A stretch of 64,000 nt of DNA from Bacillota bacterium (GCA_023398105.1 JAEWST010000002.1:1-64000); one strand, 5' to 3'; numbered from the stretch's first letter, positions 8,178 through 17,430 are shown. Made by a program: numbers and translations. The notes: generated from the letters alone by a model not told the origin.

Positions 8178-8204
8178 TACTCGGCCGATATAAAGTATTT
8201 CTTA
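8178..8204 (-). promoter_or_regulatory. Candidate sigma-28 promoter of fliC2
   Basis: On the minus strand TAAG-N15-GCCGAGTA matches the sigma-28 pattern TAAA-N15-GCCGATAA at 9 of 12 positions with exact spacing, 66 bases upstream of the flagellin start. It lies just upstream of the CsrA hairpin, so that hairpin would be in the transcript. Confidence 0.5.
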
Positions 8205-8513
8205 CTTAATAAATATATCGTTACTTTTTGAAATTAATTTAGTCTTTTTTATCGAATTTTCAAATAATTTATCGAATTTAATTTTATTTTGTAAAACCTT
8301 GGATACTTTAATTTATTTTTACAGGATATTCAGCCACATTTATAAAGATATGTAAGATTAAGCCTTCCTTCTTGTTATAAAACTTTAGCTTACTATTGAG
8401 ATTTAACACCTATAATATATAAGTTTTTACGTATATGAAATCATGTCCTGTTATATATGCTGTTATTTAAATAGTTGAACTGTAACTAATAGTTAAAGTT
8501 TTAGAGAAAAAAT

Positions 8514-8541
8514 AAAAAACTATTAAAAAATAGTTTTTTAT
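8514..8541 (-). terminator. Possible terminator after csrA2
   Basis: Minus-strand AAAAAACTATT / AATAGTTTTTT hairpin followed by a T-rich tract, 36 bases past the csrA2 stop. The stem is AT-only, so it may be weak. It would separate the flgM-to-csrA operon from fliC2, which has its own promoter. Confidence 0.5.
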
Positions 8542-8576
8542 AAAATACTTTTATTAAATTAATCATTTCTAAAATA

Positions 8577-8798
8577 CTACTTACCTTTTAATATATTATT
8601 TAATTGAACCATTCCACTGCTAGCCGCCTTCTTGTTTTCTTCCTGAATTTCTATAAATAACTCCTTACGATATATAGACACATTTTTTGGAGCGTTTATG
8701 CCAATCCTAACCTGATCTCCCTGAATTTCAATTATGGTAATTTCAATATTATCACCAAGCATAATAACCTGATCCTTTTTTCTTGAAAGAACTAACAT
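8577..8798 (-). CDS. csrA: Carbon storage regulator CsrA (copy 2)
   Basis: A 73-residue CsrA starting MLVLSRKKDQVIML, with GINAPKNVSIYRKEL in the RNA-binding region. It represses flagellin translation by binding GGA motifs in the hag/fliC leader and is sequestered by FliW. The start ATG is 2 bases after the fliW stop codon; the fliW end carries the AGGAGGTGTAG ribosome binding site, so the two are translationally coupled. It is last in the flagellar operon before fliC2. A diverged paralogue is at 3786-4007. Confidence 0.95.
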   Translation of the reverse strand: MLVLSRKKDQVIMLGDNIEITIIEIQGDQVRIGINAPKNVSIYRKELFIEIQEENKKAASSGMVQLNNILKGK

Positions 8799-8800
8799 AG

Positions 8801-9247
8801 CTACACCTCCTGACCATGAAGCTCATCCATAATGAAATGCCTCACAGTGTATTTGTCAGAGTTTAGAACTATTTGTGCAGCCTTTTTATTATTAGTATTC
8901 ACAATAATAGGAGCTTTCAGATTCATACTAATCTTATTTAAATCCTCTGGAACTACAACAACGGCATATACTGCCACATGTGATGGTTCTTCTATTCCAA
9001 GGGCACTAACATTTTCCTCATTCAATTCAAAATCGTAATCCTTTTTTATTGCAAAGGGGTCTACTAGTGCAAATGCAAGCTCTGGCTTTTCAATTGCCTG
9101 AATCCAACAAAATGGAGATTCAGGGTCTTCGTTGTTAATTATTCCATATTTATGGATATCTTCGAATCCCGGAATCCCCTCTTCAAAAACAATTATATTC
9201 TCTTCTTGTATTTCTATCTTGCCAAAGTGTTTTGTTTCAACAATCAT
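8801..9247 (-). CDS. fliW: Flagellar assembly factor FliW
   Basis: A 148-residue FliW, starting MIVETKHFGKIEI and containing the family segment EEGIPGFEDIHKYGI near residue 30. It binds free flagellin and CsrA; when flagellin accumulates it is displaced, CsrA is released and flagellin translation stops. The ATG at 9247 follows TTGGAGGTTAAC at ideal distance; an in-frame upstream start at 9274 has no site. It overlaps the csrA2 ribosome binding site. It is the only intact fliW in the window, against two csrA genes and two relics. Confidence 0.95.
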   Translation of the reverse strand: MIVETKHFGKIEIQEENIIVFEEGIPGFEDIHKYGIINNEDPESPFCWIQAIEKPELAFALVDPFAIKKDYDFELNEENVSALGIEEPSHVAVYAVVVVPEDLNKISMNLKAPIIVNTNNKKAAQIVLNSDKYTVRHFIMDELHGQEV

Positions 9248-9328
9248 GTTAACCTCCAAGTCCAATTTAGACACTAAAATAGTCTATCCTACTTTAATTG
9301 ATTTTATAAAATTAACGATACACCTTAC

Positions 9329-9910
9329 TCAAATATACGCATCCACATCATTTGGAGAATACCTTATATCTACAGATCCATAAGAGACGACACGAATGTC
9401 CACCTTAGAAGGCACATAGTTATAGCTAATTTTCCCAGGAATATAATTGCCCGTCACACCATTTATCTCACCTGGGTTATTTATAAACTCTGCTTTTAAA
9501 TCTAATGTGCCACCTGTTGAACTTATTCTAGGTCTTGACTTTGGTATATACCCTAATCCAAACTCATGTTTAGTAATGGCTTCATTTTTTGCTATATTAA
9601 TCATAATATTTGCATGATGCCCAATTTTCGCCATTTCATCCCCATTACGTGCAATTTTACCTGTATAAGAAATAATGCTCTTGTGACCCTTTTGAGCCTG
9701 CTCCTTAATAAAATCATAATTATTTTTCAGTCCCTCTTCTGCAAAGCACGGATACTGGTCTATCTGCACCATAGCCTGCTCGGTCTTAATATTTATTAAG
9801 GGAGGCTTTTGCTTAAGCTCTAATTTAGCATAAGTAGTATGTGCATTTAAACTGGCAGGAGCAGTTTCTATAGCTATTTCTGCTGGTGTCGTTCTGATAG
9901 ATAAACCCAT
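9329..9910 (-). CDS. yviE: YviE-like DUF6470 protein
   Basis: A 193-residue protein beginning MGLSIRTTPAEIAIETAP, a Gly/Ile/Pro-patterned sequence typical of the DUF6470 (YviE) family. In Bacillus the gene sits between flgL and fliW, exactly as here. Its function is not established; position implies a role in late flagellar assembly or flagellin regulation. The ATG at 9910 has AAGGATGTG eight bases upstream; the ATG at 9931 lies before that site. No signal peptide or membrane segment is visible. Confidence 0.8.
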   Translation of the reverse strand: MGLSIRTTPAEIAIETAPASLNAHTTYAKLELKQKPPLINIKTEQAMVQIDQYPCFAEEGLKNNYDFIKEQAQKGHKSIISYTGKIARNGDEMAKIGHHANIMINIAKNEAITKHEFGLGYIPKSRPRISSTGGTLDLKAEFINNPGEINGVTGNYIPGKISYNYVPSKVDIRVVSYGSVDIRYSPNDVDAYI

Positions 9911-9979
9911 TATCTTCACATCCTTTTGCAAAACTCATACGAGCTTAATAATATTTCTGCTATATATTAATGTGATATT

Positions 9980-10936
9980 TTAATGTAAAAAGTCTACTAA
10001 TGACTGCTGTATAACCCTTGCTCCAGCCGCTAAAGATGCTTGATAAACATTTTCTTCATTTTTCAGATTCATTATAGTCTCTGCTACATCAATGTCTTCA
10101 TTTAAACTCATTGATTCAGTAAAATTAACTAAATCATTTTCAATTCTATCCTCAGTTAAATCCATTCTATTTTGTCTAGCACCTATATCGGCACGGACTC
10201 TAAGAACATTTTGTATTTCTACATCCATAGTAGCAAGGGATTGACTAATCTGTTCATGGTTTCCATCTTCCATATGTGCAATAACGTCATCAAACATCTT
10301 TACCATAGATGATGTTTCTCCAGTAACTGCCAAACCTTTATTAGCCGCAACAATATCATTACTGTTAAATATATCTCCACCTGTAACATTAATATTTATA
10401 TTATCGCCTACACCAACTTCATATAATATCTTTTCCTTTCTAGTATCTGTATCAACATCAATTGCAAACTTACCAAAATCCGGGTTAGTTTCGTCATCAA
10501 TCATTACTTTTTGGTCTGTTTTAAAGCCTGAAAAAATATATCTGCCAGAGTAAGTTGAATTTGAAAGGTGAATAACTTGTGTTCTCAGCTGTTTTATCTC
10601 ATCACCAATTGCCTGCGTTTCCTCTACAGTATTTGTTCCATTAGCTGCTTGTACCATCTTTTCTCTTGCAGTTTGTAATACCTTGCCTATTGAAGCAAGA
10701 GCTTCATCAGTAGCACTTAACCACGACTGTGCATCACTAATATTCTTTTTGTACTGCTCAATTTTTGAAACATCTGTTCTCAGCTTCAAAGCTCTGGCAG
10801 CAACAACAGGATCATCAGAAGGCACCGATATTTTCTTACCTGTACTAAGCTGAGTTTGATATTTATTTTCACGAGCTTGATTATTACTTATATTCCTTAC
10901 CATATTTGCTATAATCATATTGTTAGTTATTCTCAT
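9980..10936 (-). CDS. flgL: Flagellar hook-filament junction protein FlgL
   Basis: A 318-residue FlgL (HAP3) with flagellin-like ends: MRITNNMIIANMVRNISNNQ at the start and an LNEDIDVAETIMNLKNEENV stretch in the C-terminal D1/D0 helix. It forms the second ring of the hook-filament junction. GGAGG lies nine bases before the start. It follows flgK and precedes yviE in one minus-strand operon, with gaps of about 65 bases on each side and no terminator. Confidence 0.95.
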   Translation of the reverse strand: MRITNNMIIANMVRNISNNQARENKYQTQLSTGKKISVPSDDPVVAARALKLRTDVSKIEQYKKNISDAQSWLSATDEALASIGKVLQTAREKMVQAANGTNTVEETQAIGDEIKQLRTQVIHLSNSTYSGRYIFSGFKTDQKVMIDDETNPDFGKFAIDVDTDTRKEKILYEVGVGDNININVTGGDIFNSNDIVAANKGLAVTGETSSMVKMFDDVIAHMEDGNHEQISQSLATMDVEIQNVLRVRADIGARQNRMDLTEDRIENDLVNFTESMSLNEDIDVAETIMNLKNEENVYQASLAAGARVIQQSLVDFLH

Positions 10937-10999
10937 GTTCTCTGTCCTCCATAAGCCAATTTGCAGCAGTAATTTGAATTAAATTTATTATGTTATGTC

Positions 11000-12628
11000 T
11001 TAGCTTAATCCTAATCTATTTATTAAGGTGTCATATACCTCATTCATTGTATTAATCATTTTTGCAGATGCCTTATATGACTGTTGAAATCTTACCATAT
11101 CTGACAGCTCTTCATTTAGCTGAACTCCTGACACAGACATTCTTCTATTATCAATTTGCTTTACTATTGTTATCTGACTACTAGAAAAAGTTTTAGCCTG
11201 CTGAGAATCTATACCCATAGTAGCAATAAGTGATTTTATATAATCCTCGGGTGCTCCTTCAGTAAATAGACTTGCATTTGACCTGATTTTCAACAATTCA
11301 TTTAATATATCTATATTACCGTTTTCACCTGGAACATTTGTTGTTGCAATTGTATTTGGATTACTCATAATATCAAGACCAACTGTGAAATTCTTAGCGG
11401 TAATATTTTGGTATTGTGCTTTTATAGCATCCACTCCAACTGCTCCGTCAATGAGTTCATCGCTGGATATAGGGATATCCCCCTCTCCAAACATTGTAAA
11501 AAATCTCAAACCTGATGTAGCTGTTGCAGGACCAAGACCATCAGTATCAACACCAAAACCGTCAACATGTCCAGTCCCATCAACTAATACACCGTTTTCA
11601 GTTTTATATCCTTCATTAAAAGCCATTGCAAAGGTCCTTACAAATTCGTTAAGCATATTCTGATAATAAGGAACGCCTTTATAGGATGGGCTATCGGTAG
11701 TACCATCTACTCCTTCAGCTCCATCTTTTCCGTCTCTCACATCAACTAAACCTTTGAGTTCTCCTCCAGTGAGAATCAATTCATTCCCGTTATCCCACTG
11801 AATATCATAAAGATTTGGTATGTCTTCAGCGTTCAATCTGCTATCCCTTTGATCAAGTACTAGTTTTCTTGAGCTATAATGATCCACAAGATTATTTCCG
11901 CCTATCGTTATAACAAAGTGTATATCATCATCACCATTAGGCAGCTTCCCATACTTTACCTCTGTAGCATTTATATTTATAAGCTTAGATAACTCATCAA
12001 CAAGAACCGTTCTGGAATCTCTCAAATCATTTGCTGCTTCCCCAGTAAGTTCAAAAGCATATATCTGCTTATTCAGCTTTGCAATCTGATCCCCAAGGGA
12101 ATTAATCTTTTCTACAGTGACCTTGACCTGATCGTTTATGTCTGCTTGTAACCCTTCAAACCTTGTTGATAATGTATTAAAATAGTTTGCCAAGGTAACA
12201 CCGTTCTCACGTACAAGTGCACGTACAGCAGGACTAGAAGGATCCTTTGACAATTCCTGAAGAGAGCTGTAGAAGCTATCCATTATTTTTGTGAATCCGC
12301 TGTTTGAAGGCTCATTGAAGGTAGTTTCCATCTCGGAAAGCAACTCTGCCTTTTTACTCCATTCACCATTTGCTATATTTTCACTCCAATACTTAAAATC
12401 TAAATAAGTATCTCTTATTCTTTTTACACCTGTCACCTCAGAGCCTGTACCAATCATACCAGTTCCATCAAAAGAATTCAGTGGCTTGGAAGCAGACTGA
12501 ATATTTTGTTGTCTAGAATAACCTTTAGTTGATGCATTGGATATATTGTGACTAACTGTATTCAAATTTTTCTGTGCAGTATATAGTCCACTTACTGCAA
12601 TATTTAAGCCAAAAAAACTCTGTCTCAT
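11000..12628 (-). CDS. flgK: Flagellar hook-associated protein FlgK (1)
   Basis: A 542-residue FlgK (HAP1). It has the N-terminal rod/hook motif (SGLYTAQKNLNTVSHNISNA, residues about 14-33, then STKGYSRQQ) and the C-terminal VSGVQLNEELSDMVRFQQSY followed by helices ending TLINRLGL. It joins hook to filament. The length is normal for the family, so this is the canonical FlgK of the locus. It lies directly downstream of a second, larger FlgK-like gene in the same operon. The start follows GGTGG. Confidence 0.95.
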   Translation of the reverse strand: MRQSFFGLNIAVSGLYTAQKNLNTVSHNISNASTKGYSRQQNIQSASKPLNSFDGTGMIGTGSEVTGVKRIRDTYLDFKYWSENIANGEWSKKAELLSEMETTFNEPSNSGFTKIMDSFYSSLQELSKDPSSPAVRALVRENGVTLANYFNTLSTRFEGLQADINDQVKVTVEKINSLGDQIAKLNKQIYAFELTGEAANDLRDSRTVLVDELSKLININATEVKYGKLPNGDDDIHFVITIGGNNLVDHYSSRKLVLDQRDSRLNAEDIPNLYDIQWDNGNELILTGGELKGLVDVRDGKDGAEGVDGTTDSPSYKGVPYYQNMLNEFVRTFAMAFNEGYKTENGVLVDGTGHVDGFGVDTDGLGPATATSGLRFFTMFGEGDIPISSDELIDGAVGVDAIKAQYQNITAKNFTVGLDIMSNPNTIATTNVPGENGNIDILNELLKIRSNASLFTEGAPEDYIKSLIATMGIDSQQAKTFSSSQITIVKQIDNRRMSVSGVQLNEELSDMVRFQQSYKASAKMINTMNEVYDTLINRLGLS

Positions 12629-12685
12629 CTTCTACCACCAGCTCCTATAATGTCAAATGTAAATATCACAAACAATTCTTATTTG

Positions 12686-14788
12686 TTATCTTCCTACAAC
12701 TCCCATAGCATTTACTATCTTGTCAATCATTGAATCTATTGCATTAAATACTCTTGAAGATGCATCATAAGCAAACTTGTATTTCATCATATTTGATAAT
12801 TCTTCATCCATAGACACTCCTGATATAGCAGTGCGTTGCTCTTCCGCTGATAATACAAGAGTCTTCTGATTATCCCTAGATGTTATTGCCTCCGAACCCT
12901 GATTACCTATATCAAGTATAATAGCTCTATAATACTCATCTATGCTGACCTTTCCTGATGAATCTGCCAGCAAGTCCACATCTCTAAGATTAGCTATTTG
13001 TCTAGCAATTGTATTGTCTCCTACTGCTACAGTTGATGAAGCTACAATATTGTTTAGTCCATCTTCTCCAGTCAGTTCATCACTTAACGTGAAATTGCCC
13101 ATCTCCATAGGATAATCGCTATTAATTGCTTTAAAGAAATTCACACCTGGTTTACCCTCTAGCGTATAGCCATTACTTGACAAATAATTAACCTCTCTTA
13201 CAACTGCATTAAGCAAAGAATTTAGCTTTATTTTTATATCAGATACTATATTTGTTGAGGATGGAATATTGCTCATATTGCCATTGACAGACATTCTTGT
13301 GTCACTATTTATAATGGAAAGTAAATTGCCAAAGCTATTTGCATCTGTTCCCATTTCCAATACATCTCCACCAGTAGCATAAGCTATTGTACTCCAGCCC
13401 GCTTCTAGTGCATCCTCACCCTGTTCTTGGTAATTTTCAGTTGTTACAATAGTAGTTTTTGTACCAACCTCCTTCAATCTATTTATATAGCCTGCCGCAT
13501 CTTCATTTGAAACGATACTTCCATTATTTCCATTAATGCTCAAGTTTGAAAGCACATAAGCAACATTAGCAGCGTTTGTCCTAAAGCCATCTGATGCTTT
13601 TATGCTTTCCAACGTAGTTATAAAATTATTGAAGCTACCCTCTGTACCTGTAGCAGAAAAAAGCGAATCCAGCCCTGCTGCATCATTTAAAAATTCATCT
13701 ATATTATCGGCGGTATAAACAGTATCCTTATACACGCTTGAAGTACTCCCCATTGTGACAAATCTTATGTTATAATCAACACCCGATTTATTTAAACCAT
13801 CTATATAAAAATCAATTTGATTTCTCAGTTCAGTTGAACCTAAGGATGCGTCAATTGCAAAGGTAACATCAACCTTTTCATTTGGTGTGCCATTTGCACA
13901 GCTTCCCTTAAGACCTGAAACCTCTCCTCTTGATTCCAAAAGACCTTTTAATTTTCCACTTTTTATATCTGGCTCAATTTCAGTACCCTCTAACATTGGA
14001 GTATAAAAATTACCATCTTCACTAGTGGGTTTAACGTATAAATCCTTTGATTTATCCTTTGAAACCAAAATATATCCGCCAAGAGTAATGTTTACCTGTC
14101 CATCCTGCATTTCATTAGTCTTAGCATCACATATTAAGGAGAGCTTGTCTAGCAACAAATTTCTCTGATCTCTGTAATCATTTGCACTGTCACTAGCAAC
14201 TTCCTCTTTAGCGATTATTTGATTAAGCTTAGCTATACTGCTTGTAATCCTATTAACTTCATCAACTTGAACTAGAATCTCTGAATTTAAATCCTTCTGA
14301 AGTCTGTCAAGCTGTGTTCCAACCTGATTAAAGTAATGGGCTACTGCTTGACCTCTTTCTCTAACCAAGGCTCTTATAGTCAAGCTTTCAGGCGACTTTG
14401 ACAGCTCTTGCCATGAGTCCCAAAACTGATTCATTATTTCCTGGAGTCCATCACCCATAGGATCATTTAATATAGCCTCTACATCCTCTATCGCAGAGCT
14501 TCTAGTCTCAAAATACCCAAGAGCAGTGTTTTCCTGTCTATATATAATATCTAGAAAAGTATTCCTGATTTGTCTTGTTTCCTGGATATCCGCACCCAAC
14601 CCATATTGAAGTATATTACCGTTCTTGCCATATACAGTTTGATAAGGGCTAGTCTCAATAATTGCCTGTTGTCTGACATATCCAGTTGTATCTGAATTTG
14701 AAATATTTTGTCCAGTTACAAATAAGCCTCTTTCGCTAACTTTTAACCCAGAGCGAGCTATCTGATAACTTGAAAATCCTACAGCCAT
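12686..14788 (-). CDS. flgK: FlgK-type hook-associated protein with inserted VWA-like domain
   Basis: A 700-residue FlgK homologue. The N-terminal part (SGLKVSERGLFVTGQNISNS and SDTTGYVRQQ) and the C-terminal part (ISGVSMDEELSNMMKYKFAY) are those of HAP1. Between them, about residues 304-499, lies extra sequence resembling a von Willebrand factor A fold: a hydrophobic strand DVTFAIDASLGS with a partly kept metal-site pattern, then alternating strand-helix segments ending TTIVTTENYQEQ. The start is ATG 14788 after AGGGGGACAGCAC. It would make the cell's second junction protein or a surface-exposed variant; FlgN should chaperone it. The VWA reading is mine from pattern and needs a structure search. 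Confidence 0.85.
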   Translation of the reverse strand: MAVGFSSYQIARSGLKVSERGLFVTGQNISNSDTTGYVRQQAIIETSPYQTVYGKNGNILQYGLGADIQETRQIRNTFLDIIYRQENTALGYFETRSSAIEDVEAILNDPMGDGLQEIMNQFWDSWQELSKSPESLTIRALVRERGQAVAHYFNQVGTQLDRLQKDLNSEILVQVDEVNRITSSIAKLNQIIAKEEVASDSANDYRDQRNLLLDKLSLICDAKTNEMQDGQVNITLGGYILVSKDKSKDLYVKPTSEDGNFYTPMLEGTEIEPDIKSGKLKGLLESRGEVSGLKGSCANGTPNEKVDVTFAIDASLGSTELRNQIDFYIDGLNKSGVDYNIRFVTMGSTSSVYKDTVYTADNIDEFLNDAAGLDSLFSATGTEGSFNNFITTLESIKASDGFRTNAANVAYVLSNLSINGNNGSIVSNEDAAGYINRLKEVGTKTTIVTTENYQEQGEDALEAGWSTIAYATGGDVLEMGTDANSFGNLLSIINSDTRMSVNGNMSNIPSSTNIVSDIKIKLNSLLNAVVREVNYLSSNGYTLEGKPGVNFFKAINSDYPMEMGNFTLSDELTGEDGLNNIVASSTVAVGDNTIARQIANLRDVDLLADSSGKVSIDEYYRAIILDIGNQGSEAITSRDNQKTLVLSAEEQRTAISGVSMDEELSNMMKYKFAYDASSRVFNAIDSMIDKIVNAMGVVGR

Positions 14789-14994
14789 GTGCTGTCCCCC
14801 TAACAAATAATTCATTCATAATATTAGTTATATATTAACCTCCACGCTGACTTTCAGCACAAAAATTGGTGAAATACTGGTGGAGGTTACGCTAGTAATT
14901 TTACATTGCTTAAATCCACAAAAAGCTGCTTGCAGCTTTTTGATATGCAAAGAGCACCATGAATGTACGGAATCTAAACTTCGCATTTTTTAAG

Positions 14995-15495
14995 TTAAAG
15001 CTTCATATCAAAGAAATTCCTCTTTTTTGTATCACCAGACATGCCTGAACTACCATAACTATTGTTTACATTATCAATACTAGTCATCATGTTAATTGAA
15101 AAATCAATATATTCAAGTGAGTTCTTAATAAGCTTTGCATTTAAGTCATTTGTGCTTCTTAAGTTACTTATAGTTTTAACAATTTTCTCCTGACAAGCTT
15201 TCAATTCATCTGATTCCTCTTGTCCTAATTTGTCTACCAATGCTGAAATAGTAACTTCTTCAGGTTTTTTTTCAAGTATAATACATAACTTGTCAACAAT
15301 ACTTTCTCTTTCGTCCTCAAGCTTTGCAATTTTGATAATTAACGACTGTTCAATTTTAGTAATATTCTCTAATTCATTTACTTTTCCGCCAACAATTAAA
15401 TCCGTTTTATTATTGGATACTTTAGAAAGAGTCTCGTATATGTCATTTTCACGATTTAGTATATCAACCAGTTGTTTTGTCAGCGTTGCTTCCAT
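14995..15495 (-). CDS. flgN: FlgN-family flagellar export chaperone
   Basis: A 166-residue helical coiled-coil protein (MEATLTKQLVDILNRENDIY at the start) in the FlgN / YvyG position between flgM and flgK. FlgN binds the C-termini of FlgK and FlgL and delivers them to the export gate. The start is ATG 15495, seven bases after GGAGG; an upstream in-frame ATG at 15513 precedes that site. Family identity rests on size, helical heptad pattern and strict gene order. Confidence 0.85.
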   Translation of the reverse strand: MEATLTKQLVDILNRENDIYETLSKVSNNKTDLIVGGKVNELENITKIEQSLIIKIAKLEDERESIVDKLCIILEKKPEEVTISALVDKLGQEESDELKACQEKIVKTISNLRSTNDLNAKLIKNSLEYIDFSINMMTSIDNVNNSYGSSGMSGDTKKRNFFDMKL

Positions 15496-15540
15496 CCATA
15501 CACCTCCGAGCACTAAAGCTCTTAATATATCGAAATGATT

Positions 15541-15828
15541 TTATGCTTTTTTGTCCAGTACCAATTTCCCAAGTTTCTCTACAATTTCTTTTCCACTTAC
15601 ATCGTATCCTCCAGAACTATAAAGCTCTGAGAATTCATCAACCTTACTCTGTCTAATATCAGGAACGTCCTTCAGAGCCTTTGCTACTGTTTGATAATCC
15701 CTTCCATCCTTTGAAATGGAAACAACGTCCTTTTTGGGTACTACTTGACCAGTTTTAGCAACATTCCCAACTGATTTCTGCTTATTGTAAACCTTGGCCA
15801 CATTATAAATATCTCCTGTAATCTTCAT
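15541..15828 (-). CDS. flgM: Anti-sigma-28 factor FlgM
   Basis: A 95-residue FlgM with an unstructured, basic N-terminal half containing KKDVVSISKDGRDYQ and a C-terminal sigma-binding helix region (KVDEFSELYSSGGYDVSGKE) matching the family. It holds sigma-28 inactive until it is exported through a finished hook. A near-consensus sigma-28 promoter lies 50-77 bases upstream, the usual feedback arrangement. The start ATG 15828 follows GTGGGTG; the ATG at 15840 is upstream of that site. First gene of the flgM-flgN-flgK-flgK-flgL-yviE-fliW-csrA run. Confidence 0.92.
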   Translation of the reverse strand: MKITGDIYNVAKVYNKQKSVGNVAKTGQVVPKKDVVSISKDGRDYQTVAKALKDVPDIRQSKVDEFSELYSSGGYDVSGKEIVEKLGKLVLDKKA

Positions 15829-15878
15829 ATATACACCCACTTTCTATAAAACACGATAACTAAAATCCTATATTATAC

Positions 15879-15905
15879 TTATCGTCAGTTTAATAAATTA
15901 ATTTA
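15879..15905 (-). promoter_or_regulatory. Sigma-28 promoter of flgM
   Basis: On the minus strand TAAA-N15-GACGATAA, one base off the sigma-28 consensus TAAA-N15-GCCGATAA with exact spacing, lies 50 bases upstream of the flgM start and just after the yvyF terminator. Confidence 0.8.
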
Positions 15906-15925
15906 GTCTTGCTTTTCATTTCCAC

Positions 15926-15966
15926 AAAAAAAAGCTATCAATGACAATAATATCAACTAATAGCTT
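15926..15966 (-). terminator. Terminator downstream of yvyF
   Basis: Minus-strand AAGCTAT / ATAGCTT arms followed by eight T residues. It separates yvyF from the flgM promoter. A second hairpin (AGCGAGG / CCTCGCT, 15991-16016) precedes it. Confidence 0.75.
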
Positions 15967-16036
15967 AAACAATATACTAGAATAACATAAAGCGAGGGGA
16001 TATTATTCGCCTCGCTCAAAATTTTAGCAGTACTAT

Positions 16037-16459
16037 CTAGTGGTTTTTATTAAGAAATCTCAATCCCTGTTCTCTTCGTTTTGCCTCTGTAAGCACTTCC
16101 TTTGGTCTCTCAACACTTCTAGGTGCAGATCCTGCAATGTCATTTGTCACCTCATGCTGACATGATTCACAGAATCTTCCGGTATTAATTGATTTCCCAC
16201 ATCTCTCACATTCCAAAATTATATTAGCACCATCTGTTATCTCAAGGCGACCTTCTTTTAGGAACAGTTTTATTTTTTCAACACTAACCTCACACTCCAT
16301 AGATACTTGAGACAATGTTGCTCCTGGATTTTGGTATAGATACTCTTTAACCTTTTTGAACACCTCTTCATCCGCTTTTTTACAATCAAGGCAAATAGGC
16401 GGTCCACCTAAGTAATTGTACATTCTTCCACATCTTCTACAGTTTCTAATATCTGGCAT
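16037..16459 (-). CDS. yvyF: Flagellar operon protein YvyF
   Basis: A 140-residue protein with two zinc-ribbon-like cysteine pairs at each end (CRRCGRMY with CLDCKK near 7-27; CERCGKS with CESCQ near 83-99) around a winged-helix-like segment (GATLSQVSMECEVSVEKIKL). This matches the TIGR03826 / YvyF family found between comF and flgM in Bacillus. The role is unproven but regulatory by architecture. GGGGAGGTAATT precedes the start. Confidence 0.88.
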   Translation of the reverse strand: MPDIRNCRRCGRMYNYLGGPPICLDCKKADEEVFKKVKEYLYQNPGATLSQVSMECEVSVEKIKLFLKEGRLEITDGANIILECERCGKSINTGRFCESCQHEVTNDIAGSAPRSVERPKEVLTEAKRREQGLRFLNKNH

Positions 16460-16683
16460 AATAATTACCTCCCCACAAACAAAATTATAATCAATAAATG
16501 TTACATACTGTATTTAATAGCAAGAAACCTATTTTCAGAGCTTTTAACTATCTCAAACATTCCTCTATTGCTTGCAAGTTTTCTTTGTTGGCAATCTGTA
16601 CCAACGGAAATCTTCGGGAACATCTAAACTTTAAAAGAAAAACTTTATATTTGTGAACATCTTCGTTAAAAATCCCTATGCTC

Positions 16684-17367
16684 CTAATATTTACGTGTTG
16701 TTGCAATAACACCAGCGATAATACTGCTTGCCCCAGCTTCTTTTAGAACTTTGCAACACTGGTTAACGGTACTGCCTGTAGTAATAATATCGTCTATTAA
16801 TAAAATATTTTTATTAAATATAGTCTCTGCATTATTTACATAAAACAAACCTTCTAGATTAAAAAATCTTTCTTTTCTGCTTAAAACACTCTGACTTTTG
16901 GATTCCGATGTTTTTATTAGAACATTCTCCGCAAATGGTATTTTTAACTGTTTAGAAGCATGCTTTGCAACTAATTCAGCCTGATTATAACCCCTCTGTT
17001 TTTGTCTGTTTTTGTGAAGCGGAACAGGAATAATCAAATCAATATCATCTAACTTTATTGTATTCTGAACCTTCAGTGCTATAAGCGTACCAAAAGCACG
17101 GTAATATGACGGTTTATTGCTAAATTTAAATCTTCTCAAGGATTCTTTGAGGCTTTCAGAATACCTGCCAACACAAATCATCCCATCACAATATGTTTTT
17201 AAATCCTTTGGAAGACTTAAATCATTTATGCAGTTATTGTAAAAGTCAATCTTGTCTGCACATTTCTCACATATATATATTGGTGCCCCTGCCTTGAGTA
17301 TCTCATTACAAAAAACACAACGCGGAGGAAAAATATACTCAATTAAGTTGATAAAACCACTCCTCAT
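16684..17367 (-). CDS. comFC: ComFC-family phosphoribosyltransferase-like protein
   Basis: A 227-residue ComF protein with an N-terminal four-cysteine zinc site (CVFCNEI and CEKCADK, residues 17-37) and a type I phosphoribosyltransferase fold with the PRPP loop ILLIDDIITTGSTVNQ near 189-204. ComFC takes part in DNA uptake for transformation; in many bacteria homologues are involved in DNA processing. Gene order comFC-yvyF-flgM is that of Bacillus. No clear ribosome binding site lies before the ATG at 17367, whereas AGGAG occurs just inside the frame, so the start is uncertain. Confidence 0.88.
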   Translation of the reverse strand: MRSGFINLIEYIFPPRCVFCNEILKAGAPIYICEKCADKIDFYNNCINDLSLPKDLKTYCDGMICVGRYSESLKESLRRFKFSNKPSYYRAFGTLIALKVQNTIKLDDIDLIIPVPLHKNRQKQRGYNQAELVAKHASKQLKIPFAENVLIKTSESKSQSVLSRKERFFNLEGLFYVNNAETIFNKNILLIDDIITTGSTVNQCCKVLKEAGASSIIAGVIATTRKY

Positions 17368-17430
17368 TACGTAAGAAAATCTGCTTATATCTATAGTTTA
17401 CACCAATTTACAATGTTATGCAATAATACA

